Of a stretch of 5,810 bases of DNA, positions 1 to 5,663 are shown piece by piece; position 1 is the stretch's first letter; each line of letters starts with the position of its first letter. A program made the translations under genes and the position numbers. The DNA lies in assembly GCA_013696185.1 (NCBI GenBank), contig JACCZA010000295.1, positions 1 through 5,810 of the forward strand, read 5' to 3'. Source of the stretch: Actinomycetota bacterium (GTDB taxonomy: Bacteria; Actinomycetota; Thermoleophilia; Gaiellales; Gaiellaceae). The notes under the pieces were generated by a model. It saw nothing but the letters and a program-made list of their open reading frames with translations. It was not told the origin of the DNA and searched no databases.

Positions 1-17
1 GGCCTGCCCTGGTCCGC

Positions 18-536
18 CTAGCGGCTCGTCAGCGGCTGGATCTGCAGCAGGGGCGCCGGGGGCGGGTGCGGCGCCGCGGCGTCCTCCTCGACGTCGATCC
101 GGAGGAAGCCGGGCATCCTCTCCCGAAGCGCCTCCTCGACGCCCTCGCGCAGCGTGACCGCCGAGGCGGTGCAGCCCGAGCAGGCGCCGGAGAGTCGGAG
201 GGAGACCACGCCTGCCTCCGCGCCGAGCACCTCGACCTCGCCCCCGTGGGAGTGGATGTACGGCCTCACCGCCTGCAGCGCCTCGTCGGCGGCAGCCCGC
301 TCGTCGAGACCGAGTCCGTAGGCGTCGAGCAGCCACGCCGCCGCCCCGCCGCCGGCCCGAAGCGTCGCGACCAGCCCGCCGTCCAGTTGCGCGACGAGCT
401 GCCGCAGCGCGAGCCGGTGCATCGTGTCGATCCCGTCGAGCAGCTCGAGCACCTGCTCCCGCACCGGCTCGTCGAGCGTCTCGAGTCTCGCGAAGAGCTG
501 CTCCAGCCCAGCGAGCAGATCCTCAAAGGTCGCCAT
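18..536 (-). CDS. NifU C-terminal-domain Fe-S scaffold/carrier protein
   Basis: This is a predicted Fe-S cluster scaffold or carrier of 172 residues. The C-terminal half (about residues 84-150) is a NifU/Nfu domain: it has the H-S-H-G-G-E segment at 95-100 and the cluster-binding motif C119-S-G-C122 inside G-A-C-S-G-C-T. The N-terminal 80 residues are mostly helical and are not part of plain Nfu; they resemble the leader region of NifU-domain proteins that I associate from memory with actinobacterial [NiFe]-hydrogenase operons. The tail after residue 154 is rich in Pro and Ala. The ATG at 536 is the start because the methionine opens directly into the helical domain and a TAnnnT box lies 6 bases before it. 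The gene is divergent from the CooC-like gene across 31 bases. The Nfu domain is clear; the hydrogenase link is inference. Confidence 0.9.
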   Translation of the reverse strand: MATFEDLLAGLEQLFARLETLDEPVREQVLELLDGIDTMHRLALRQLVAQLDGGLVATLRAGGGAAAWLLDAYGLGLDERAAADEALQAVRPYIHSHGGEVEVLGAEAGVVSLRLSGACSGCTASAVTLREGVEEALRERMPGFLRIDVEEDAAAPHPPPAPLLQIQPLTSR

Positions 537-542
537 CGGACA

Positions 543-548
543 AGGGTA
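543..548 (-). promoter_or_regulatory. Possible leaderless -10 box for the NifU-domain gene
   Basis: On the minus strand the hexamer TACCCT lies 6 bases before the ATG at 536. That is the TAnnnT-N6-start spacing typical of leaderless actinobacterial transcripts. No convincing -35 box or Shine-Dalgarno sequence is seen. The 31-base divergent gap leaves no room for a normal 5' UTR. Confidence 0.35.
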
Positions 549-552
549 ACGC

Positions 553-558
553 TAGGCT
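553..558 (+). promoter_or_regulatory. Possible -10 box for the CooC-like operon
   Basis: TAGGCT fits TAnnnT and lies 9 bases before the ATG at 568, which would allow a leaderless or nearly leaderless transcript. No -35 box is recognised, and the site would overlap the divergent NifU-gene promoter. The call rests on position and a very short motif. Confidence 0.25.
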
Positions 559-567
559 GCAACAGCG

Positions 568-1314
568 ATGAAGCTCGTGATCGCAGGAAAGGGCGGATCC
601 GGCAAGACGTCCATCTCGGGGACGATGGCCCGCCTGCTCGCGCGCAGCGGACGGCGAGTCCTCGCCATCGACGGCGACTCGAACCCGAACCTCGCGCTGA
701 CGCTCGGCATCCCGATCGAGCGGATGAACGACCTGCCGACGCTCTCGCGCGACCTGCTCCGCCGCACGGCCGACGGCCAGGAGCTCACCCGGACGCTCGC
801 GGAGGTGTGCGAGAGCCACTCCCTCACCGGGCCCGACGGCGTCAGCCTGCTGGTGATGGCGCACCCCCAGCATGCGGGCACAGGGTGATTGTGCAGCCTC
901 CACGCTACCGTGCGTAGCGTCATCGAGGCCTCGCCCGACGAGGACGTCTGCATCCTCGATACGGAGGCGTCTCCGGAGCATCTCGCGCGCGGCACCGGGC
1001 GCCATGCCGACGCGATGCTGGCGGTCGTCGAGCCGTACTACAAGTCGCTCGAGACCGGGCGCCGGATGGCGGTGCTCGGCCGCGACCTCGGCCTCTCGCG
1101 GGTCTCTCTCGTCGCCAACAAGATCCGCGACGACCGCGACCTCGAGGCGGTGCAGGAGTTCGCCGGGAAGCACGAGCTCGAGCTCGCGGGCGTCATCCCC
1201 TTCGACGAGGCGCTGCCCGGAGCCGAGCGGGCGGGGGCGGCCCCGCTCGACTTCGCGCCGCAGGCGCGCGCCGTGCAGGCGATCGGCGAGCTCGCCGGGA
1301 CCGTCTGCAAGTGA
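568..1314 (+). CDS. cooC: CooC-like nickel-chaperone ATPase, probable selenoprotein (UxC) with in-frame TGA
   Basis: This is a P-loop ATPase of the SIMIBI/MinD class, CooC family, whose members drive ATP-dependent nickel insertion (CO dehydrogenase is the known client). Read through the TGA at 886-888 it has 248 residues, the normal CooC length. The deviant Walker A G-K-G-G-S-G-K-T is at 7-14, the D-G-D-S-N-P switch at 35-40, the D-T-E-A-S-P-E-H-L switch II segment at 131-139, and the N-K base-recognition pair at 184-185. CooC proteins carry a CxC metal-binding motif mid-protein; here codon 107 is TGA and codon 109 is Cys, giving G-T-G-U-L-C. The spacing to the following helix matches CooC exactly, with no indel. 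A SECIS-like hairpin follows. Codon use and homology continue unbroken on both sides. The downstream winged-helix gene overlaps the stop by 4 bases. Alternatives are a Cys-to-stop mutation or a sequencing error. The family is certain; selenocysteine is strongly suggested but unproven. Confidence 0.85.
886..929 (+). promoter_or_regulatory. UGA codon plus SECIS-like hairpin
   Basis: After UGA (886-888) and 7 unpaired bases the RNA folds into a lower stem GCCUC (896-900) with GAGGC (925-929), an internal loop of C901 opposite CAUC (921-924), and a perfect upper stem ACGCUAC (902-908) with GUAGCGU (914-920). The apical loop is CGUGC (909-913). As I recall the bacterial SECIS model, it needs a small loop with a G in its first two positions, about 16-37 nt after the UGA; here G is second and the gap is 20 nt. 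The loop also carries a GU, as in the E. coli fdhF element. SelB would bind this loop to recode the UGA. Confidence 0.75.
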
Positions 1315-1676
1315 GCGAGCTCGACGCGCTGCGGGTCCGGGAGGAGGTGCTCCAGGCGATGTACTGGATGCGCGGTGAGGGCCTCGCCGATGCGCCGACC
1401 GCCGAGGAGCTGGCGCGGTTTCTCGCAGTTCCGGCGCCGACGCTCACCCCGTACCTCGACCGATTCACCGTCGAGGGTCACCTCGAGCGAAGCGGCGCCG
1501 GCTATGCGCTGACGGCGCGTGGCGCCGAGCTCGGCAAGCGCTCCTTCGCCGACGAGTTCGCAGGACTGACCGGACAGGGACACGGCGAGTGCGACGAGGA
1601 CTGCTGGTGCCACGACTCGCCGGACGAAGCAGCTCGCTGCCTCGAGGAGCGCAGGGAGCACGCCCATACCCACTGA
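1311..1676 (+). CDS. Winged-helix protein with Cys/His-rich metal-binding tail
   Basis: This is a 121-residue protein of unknown specific function. Residues 5-75 look like a winged-helix DNA-binding domain: helix 7-22, recognition region around 30-58 (A-E-E-L-A-R-F-L, then P-Y-L-D-R-F), and a wing with the sequence Y-A-L-T-A-R-G-A-E-L at 65-74, typical of MarR/PadR/ArsR-like folds. The tail is unusual: H91, C94, C98, C100, H101, C110 and H117, H119, H121 form a C-x3-C-x-C-H cluster plus a terminal H-x-H-x-H. This would suit zinc or nickel binding or a redox-sensitive site. The GTG start at 1311 overlaps the ATPase stop (GTGA) and has GGGA 10 bases upstream, so translation is probably coupled. 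Its co-transcription with a nickel-type ATPase suggests a metal-sensing regulator or a metal carrier; this is inference. Confidence 0.8.
   Translation: MSELDALRVREEVLQAMYWMRGEGLADAPTAEELARFLAVPAPTLTPYLDRFTVEGHLERSGAGYALTARGAELGKRSFADEFAGLTGQGHGECDEDCWCHDSPDEAARCLEERREHAHTH
1654..1668 (+). promoter_or_regulatory. Shine-Dalgarno GGGAG with ATA as candidate start of the PadR-like gene
   Basis: GGGAG (1654-1658) is followed after 7 bases by ATA (1666-1668) in the PadR frame. No ATG, GTG or TTG exists in this frame between the TGA at 1567 and the GTG at 1711, yet PadR-like sequence (L-P-R-Y-F before R-P-C-L) is encoded from about 1696. ATA, or CTG at 1696, may therefore be the start. Confidence 0.4.
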
Positions 1677-2049
1677 CGCCTCGGCGGCGGGCGCGCTGCC
1701 CCGGTACTTCGTGCGGCCCTGCCTCCTCCTCCTGTTGCGCGAGCAGCCGGCGCACGGCTACGACCTCCTCGAGCGCCTGCGTCCGCTCGGGCTCCGGCGG
1801 CTGGACCCCGGCGGGCTCTACCGAGCGCTCCGGGCGCTCGAGCGGGAGGGCCTCGTCCACTCGGCGTGGGAGCCCTCGCACGGAGGCCCCGACCGGCGCA
1901 GGTACGAGCTGACGCGGGCCGGGATGGAGGAGCTGCACGCGCAGGCGAAGGCGATCGCCGCCGGGCGGGAGACGCTCGGCGTCTTTCTCAGCCGCTACGA
2001 GGAGTTCGTCAGCCTGGCGCAGGCCGGGCAGCCCGCGGTCTCGCGCTAG
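1666..2049 (+). CDS. PadR-family transcriptional regulator
   Basis: This is a small PadR-like winged-helix regulator of about 127 residues if read from ATA 1666, or 112 from GTG 1711. Family marks are L-L-L-L-R-E followed by H-G-Y-D-L-L-E-R-L (helices 1-2), the recognition helix G-G-L-Y-R-A-L-R-A-L-E-R-E-G-L-V, and the wing D-R-R-R-Y-E-L-T-R-A-G. A C-terminal helix follows, which in PadR proteins serves in dimerisation. The family match extends upstream of the first standard start codon, so the 1711 start would cut into helix 1. The gene overlaps the end of the winged-helix gene and is probably the third gene of that operon. Its stop TAG shares bases with the stop of the convergent permease gene. 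The ligand is unknown; neighbouring genes suggest metal- or cofactor-linked control, which is inference. Confidence 0.85.
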   Translation: MPTDASAAGALPRYFVRPCLLLLLREQPAHGYDLLERLRPLGLRRLDPGGLYRALRALEREGLVHSAWEPSHGGPDRRRYELTRAGMEELHAQAKAIAAGRETLGVFLSRYEEFVSLAQAGQPAVSR

Positions 2050-2058
2050 ACGCGGGTT
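2030..2058. terminator. Hairpin at the convergent gene ends, possible bidirectional terminator
   Basis: AGCCCGCG (2030-2037) pairs with CGCGGGTT (2051-2058, one G-U pair). After a bulged G at 2038, TCT (2039-2041) pairs with AGA (2048-2050), closing a 6-base loop. The hairpin straddles the shared CTAG (2046-2049) that holds both stop codons. Neither side has a U-tract, so intrinsic termination would be weak and the call is structural only. Confidence 0.4.
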
Positions 2059-2867
2059 CGCGTCCGCACGTTCCACGAGTCCGCGAGCCCGTCGCCGAGC
2101 AGATTCAGCGCCAGGATGAGGAGCGCAAGCGCGATCCCGGGGAAGACCGACGTCCACCACGCAGTCCCGAGGTACGACTGGGCGTCGGCGAGCATCGCCC
2201 CCCACGAGACGACGTTGCGGTCGCCGACGCCGAGGAAGGCGAGCCCGGCCTCGATCAGCGCTGCCTGACCCGCCTGAAACGAGCTGTTGACCGCGACGAC
2301 GGGGGCGACCAGCAACAGCAGGTGCCGCGAGAGGATCCACACGTCGCTCGCGCCCAGAGACCTGCTCGCCTCCACGAACTCCCGCTCGCGCAGCGAGATC
2401 GCCTCGGCCCGCACGAGGCGGCCGGTGCTCGGCCAGAACGTGGCGGCGAGGATGGCGCCGATCAGCCACAGGTGGCCGCCGAAGAACGCCCCGGCCACGA
2501 GGGCGATCAGGAAGCGGGGGACGACGAGCGTGAGCTCCATCAGCTTGAGCAGGACGTCGTCGAGGAGCCCGCCGAAGTAGCCGGCCGCAAGGCCGACGAC
2601 GGTGCCGACCGCTCCCGCGACGAGAGGGGCTGCGAGCGCCACCTGCAACGCCGTCGCCGCGCCGTGGAGGATCCGGGTCAGGACGTCGCGACCGAGCTCG
2701 TCCGTTCCGAGCGGGTGGCTCCACGAAGGACCGCCCAGGATCGTCTCGCTCGTTTGGAAGGGATCGCCGGCCGCGAGCGAGGCGGCGAGCGCCGCGAGCA
2801 GGACGAGGAGGAGGAAGAGCGCGCCGAGGACGAACCGGTACGAGCCGAGCAGCGGCCGCAGCGTCAT
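2046..2867 (-). CDS. ABC transporter permease, DppC/NikC family
   Basis: This is the second membrane subunit of a peptide/nickel-type importer, 273 residues. It has an N-terminal membrane segment (about 11-33), the family's periplasmic marker H-P-L-G-T-D-E-L-G-R-D at 51-61, and a core of about five further membrane segments. The EAA loop at about 155-180 (E-A-I, then R-S-L-G-A-S) contacts the ATPase, and the C-terminus has L-N-L-L-G-D-G-L at 254-261. The ATG at 2867 overlaps the stop of the upstream permease as ATGA, so translation is coupled. Its TAG stop overlaps the TAG of the convergent PadR gene. No ATPase gene follows, although dppD/dppF-type genes normally do. The substrate cannot be read from the sequence; nickel, peptides or another solute are possible. 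Confidence 0.92.
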   Translation of the reverse strand: MTLRPLLGSYRFVLGALFLLLVLLAALAASLAAGDPFQTSETILGGPSWSHPLGTDELGRDVLTRILHGAATALQVALAAPLVAGAVGTVVGLAAGYFGGLLDDVLLKLMELTLVVPRFLIALVAGAFFGGHLWLIGAILAATFWPSTGRLVRAEAISLREREFVEASRSLGASDVWILSRHLLLLVAPVVAVNSSFQAGQAALIEAGLAFLGVGDRNVVSWGAMLADAQSYLGTAWWTSVFPGIALALLILALNLLGDGLADSWNVRTRTRV

Positions 2868-3802
2868 CCGAACCGGGTGCGCGGGTCGAGCAGTCGGTAG
2901 AGCAGGTCGGCGAGGATGTTCGCGCAGACGACGAGCGCCGCCGAGAAGAGCAGCATCCCGGCCAGCATCGGGGTGTCGCGCGAGAGCACCGAGTCGTAGA
3001 GGAGGCGCCCGAGGCCGGGCCAGACGAAGACGGTCTCGACGAGGACGGCGCCGGTGAGGATGATCCCCAGATAGCCGGTGAGGACGGTGACGACCGGCCG
3101 GAGCGCGTTCGGCAGCGCGTGGCGCAGGAGCACGCGCCGCTCCGAGGCGCCCTTGGCGCGGGCCGACGTGACGTAGTCCTCGCCGAGCGCCTCCGCTGTC
3201 GCGGTGCGCGTGACACGCACTACGAGGGCCGCGAGGAGCAGCGCGAACGTCGATGCGGGCAACACGAGGTGCCGCACCACGTCGAGCGATCCGCCCGGGC
3301 CGTCCGCCGATCGCATCCCGCCCGCGGGCAGCCAGTGCAGCCTGACGGCGAAGAGCGCTACGAGCAGCTGGCCGAGCCAGAAGACCGGGAGCGAGAAGGC
3401 GAGCAGCGAGCACACCGAGATTGCGCCGTCGACCGCACCGCCCCGACGCGCGGCGGCGATCACCCCGAGGCCGATCCCGAGGAGCGCCGCCAGCACGAAG
3501 GCCGTGCCCGAGAGGAGCGCGCTCGCCGCGAGCCGCCCCGCGATCGCGTCGCGCACGGGCCGCCCCTGGACGAGCGAGAAGCCGAGGTCGCCCTGTGCAG
3601 CATCCCTCAGGTACGACGCGACCTGGTAGGGAAGCGGTCGGTCGAGTTGGAGGCGCGTCCGGAGCAGAGCGAGATACTCGGGGTCCGCTCCGCTCTGGCC
3701 CGCGAGCACCTGCGCGGTGTCGCCCGGCGTGAGGCTGATCAGGACGAAGGTGGCGGCGGTGACGACGACGAGCAGCAGGGCGCCCGAGAGCAGGCGGCGC
3801 AG
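2864..3802 (-). CDS. ABC transporter permease, DppB/NikB family, non-standard start
   Basis: This is the first membrane subunit of the importer, about 312 residues if read from CTG 3802. The first membrane helix (F-L-L-R-R-L-L onward) ends in S-L-T-P-G-D, then the family segment G-D-L-G-F-S, further membrane helices, and an EAA loop (E-A-L-G-E-D-Y-V through A-R-A-K-G-A-S) at about residues 204-228. F-V-W-P-G-L-G-R-L-L-Y and L-D-P-R-T-R-F-G near the end are typical of DppB. The first standard start in frame, GTG at 3709, would delete the whole first helix. No ATG, GTG or TTG occurs upstream of it before an in-frame stop at 3983-3985. The real start probably lies between 3802 and 3832, just after the binding-protein stop, and may be CTG; a one-base assembly error is the other explanation. 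Confidence 0.88.
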   Translation of the reverse strand: MRRLLSGALLLVVVTAATFVLISLTPGDTAQVLAGQSGADPEYLALLRTRLQLDRPLPYQVASYLRDAAQGDLGFSLVQGRPVRDAIAGRLAASALLSGTAFVLAALLGIGLGVIAAARRGGAVDGAISVCSLLAFSLPVFWLGQLLVALFAVRLHWLPAGGMRSADGPGGSLDVVRHLVLPASTFALLLAALVVRVTRTATAEALGEDYVTSARAKGASERRVLLRHALPNALRPVVTVLTGYLGIILTGAVLVETVFVWPGLGRLLYDSVLSRDTPMLAGMLLFSAALVVCANILADLLYRLLDPRTRFG

Positions 3803-3845
3803 GAGGAAGACGGCGAGCGAGCCACGCGGAAGCTCGGCCGCCCCG

Positions 3846-5456
3846 TCAGCGTCTACTCGAGGACCCCTTCGTCCACCACACCTTCTCGCCGAAGGCGAAC
3901 TGCTCCTTGGAGCCGGAGTTCCCGAAGCCGCGGAACTCGGAGTTCCGGTAGACCCAGGGTCCGATTCCGTCGACGAGCGGGATCACCGGCACGTCGCTCG
4001 CGAGTTTCCGCTGTAGCTGCCGGTAGATCGCGCCGCGCTTGGCTTGGTCGAGCTCCTCGGTCGCCTTCCGGAAGAGGTCGTCGACCTGCTGGTTGCAGTA
4101 GCCAGACCCGTTCGTGAACGGCGCCTTGACGTAGTTCGAGCAGAGGTAGATGCGCTTCCAGCCGACATCCGGGTCCGCAGGGTGGGTGAAGTTGGTGTAG
4201 CCCAGGTCGAAGTCCTTGTCGATGTAGAGCTTCCTCACCCACGAGTTCATGTCCATCAGCTTGAGGTCGACCACGATCCCCACGTCGGCGAGCTGCGTCT
4301 TGATCAGCTCGGCCTGGCGCGCGAAGCTCGCGTCGTAGATGAGCGAGGTGCGAAAGCGCGTGCCGTTCGAGCCGCGGCGAGCGCCCGTCTCGTCCAGGAT
4401 CGCGTTCGCGCGCGCCGTGTCGTGCGGGTACTGCTGCACCTTTGACGTATACGCCCAGGTGATGAATCGGGTCAGTGGGCTCTTCGCGGGCTTGAGCACG
4501 CCTGCGTAGGCGGTTCGCGCGATGAAATCGGTGTCGAGCGCGTAGGCCATCGCCCGCCGCACTCGCACGTCGTCGAAGGGGCTTTTCCGGACGTTGAGGA
4601 TCAGCGGCACGACGCGGGCAGCGCCTTCCCGTCCTCGCTCGGTGACCGTGATCCCTGGGCGGTTCAGGAACCGGAGCGCGTCGGGGCCGCTCGGGAACAT
4701 GTAGAGGTCGACCTCGCCCGCCTCGAAGGCCTGCGCGGCCTGCGCCGACTGCATCGCCCGGAAGACCAGCTTGTCGAGCCGCGGGAGGCCGGCCTTGAAG
4801 TAGCTCGGATTGCGGACGAGGACGACGCGGTCGCCAGGGGTGTACGACTCGAACTTGAACGGGCCCGTACCGACGGGCCGCAAGTTGACCGGATTCGTGA
4901 GCGGGTCGGTGCCCTCGTACAGGTGCTTGGGCAGGATCGCCCCGTTGTCCTCGTCGAGCCAGGTCAGGAAGGGCGCGTAGCGTTGCTTCAGCCGGAAGAC
5001 GACGACATTCCTGCTCGGCGCGCTCACCCGCTCGATCACGTCGGCGAGCGTCGCGGTGCGCGGGTGCAGCTTGAGCAGCACCTGCTCGTAGGTGTACTTG
5101 ACGTCCGCCGACGAGAAGGGGCGTCCGTCGTGCCAGCGGACGTTCGGCGCGAGCTCGAACGTGTAGGTCCTGCCGTCCTTCGAGACGCGCCAGGAGCGCG
5201 CGAGATCCGGCGTCGGCGAGAAGTAGCGGTCGAGCCGGATCAGGCCGTTGAAGATCTGCCCCGTGATCGGATGGGCCTGTCCCGAGCTCGTGATGGCCGG
5301 GTTGAGCGGGCCGGGATCCCCGGCGGCGACGACGAGCGTGCCGCCGTAGAGCGGCTTCGCCCGGATCGCCGTATCGGCCGCGCCCGAGGCGGCGGAGAGC
5401 ACGAGCAGGACGAGCAGCAAGGCCGCCGCGGCGATGCGATGCGCTGCGTGCCGCAT
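3846..5456 (-). CDS. Family 5 extracellular solute-binding protein (DppA/NikA/OppA type)
   Basis: This is the substrate-binding component of the importer, 536 residues, the usual family length. Residues 1-27 form a Sec signal peptide (positive start, hydrophobic 9-23, A-S-G-A-A cleavage region). It has no lipobox cysteine, so it is probably released by signal peptidase I; that is odd for an actinobacterial binding protein, which is usually lipid-anchored. Family marks are Y-G-G-T-L at 37-41, the Trp-rich block F-E-L-A-P-N-V-R-W-H-D-G at 100-111 with F-S-S-A-D-V, the G-T-G-P-F segment at 196-200 and N-P-S-Y-F at 216-220. C439 and C454 are close together and may form a disulfide. The ATG at 5456 begins the signal peptide, and AGG lies 8 bases upstream. 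The two permease genes follow directly. The family does not reveal the ligand; nickel is possible given the flanking genes but not shown. Confidence 0.93.
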   Translation of the reverse strand: MRHAAHRIAAAALLLVLLVLSAASGAADTAIRAKPLYGGTLVVAAGDPGPLNPAITSSGQAHPITGQIFNGLIRLDRYFSPTPDLARSWRVSKDGRTYTFELAPNVRWHDGRPFSSADVKYTYEQVLLKLHPRTATLADVIERVSAPSRNVVVFRLKQRYAPFLTWLDEDNGAILPKHLYEGTDPLTNPVNLRPVGTGPFKFESYTPGDRVVLVRNPSYFKAGLPRLDKLVFRAMQSAQAAQAFEAGEVDLYMFPSGPDALRFLNRPGITVTERGREGAARVVPLILNVRKSPFDDVRVRRAMAYALDTDFIARTAYAGVLKPAKSPLTRFITWAYTSKVQQYPHDTARANAILDETGARRGSNGTRFRTSLIYDASFARQAELIKTQLADVGIVVDLKLMDMNSWVRKLYIDKDFDLGYTNFTHPADPDVGWKRIYLCSNYVKAPFTNGSGYCNQQVDDLFRKATEELDQAKRGAIYRQLQRKLASDVPVIPLVDGIGPWVYRNSEFRGFGNSGSKEQFAFGEKVWWTKGSSSRR

Positions 5457-5462
5457 CGCGAG

Positions 5463-5492
5463 AACCTATGGCCAGCCGCCCCCCGTTCGTAA
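5463..5492 (-). promoter_or_regulatory. Possible promoter of the transporter operon
   Basis: On the minus strand TTACGA (5492-5487) and TAGGTT (5468-5463) are separated by 18 bases, and the second lies 6 bases before the ATG at 5456. This suits a weak sigma-70-type promoter making a leaderless mRNA. The rest of the 207-base divergent gap up to 5663 shows no further element I can support. Confidence 0.35.
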
Positions 5493-5663
5493 GTGCGCTC
5501 GACACCTAGCGGCGGTGCACCTCGGCGCCGGGCCGCCGGCCAGAAAGGCGCGTGGTGGTAGCGTCGGTCTCGGAGGGCTAGGACGAGCCGCGCGACGACG
5601 GTGAGGTGGGGGCGAGGTGCGCGACTGGCCGATGCAGGGTGCAACGCGGGAGCCCGCCCAGGC

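Noticed and set aside
66..917. Long plus-strand open frame opposite the NifU-domain gene and across the start of the CooC-like gene.
   Set aside because: Arg/Pro/Ala-rich composition with no domain; it is a high-GC shadow of the real genes.
889..1314. A separate gene starting at TTG 889 immediately after the TGA (stop-restart of a split ATPase).
   Set aside because: It would begin in mid-domain within the CxC motif, with AGGG only 3 bases upstream, and it continues exactly the frame and homology of 568-885. One recoded gene explains it better.
1465..3216. 583-codon minus-strand open frame.
   Set aside because: Low-complexity Arg/Ser/Pro sequence overlapping the winged-helix, PadR and both permease genes; no recognisable domain.
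2868..3413. N-terminal extension of the second permease to an upstream start at 3413.
   Set aside because: The extension is Arg/Pro-rich shadow sequence over the first permease; ATG 2867 gives the normal family N-terminus and an ATGA overlap.
3853..5505. 550-codon minus-strand open frame almost coextensive with the binding-protein gene.
   Set aside because: It is the shifted frame of a clear family 5 binding protein and is Arg/Ala-rich without domains.
5506..5582. Inverted repeat CCTAGC / GCTAGG in the divergent gap.
   Set aside because: Only 6 bases per arm about 70 bases apart; expected by chance in such sequence.
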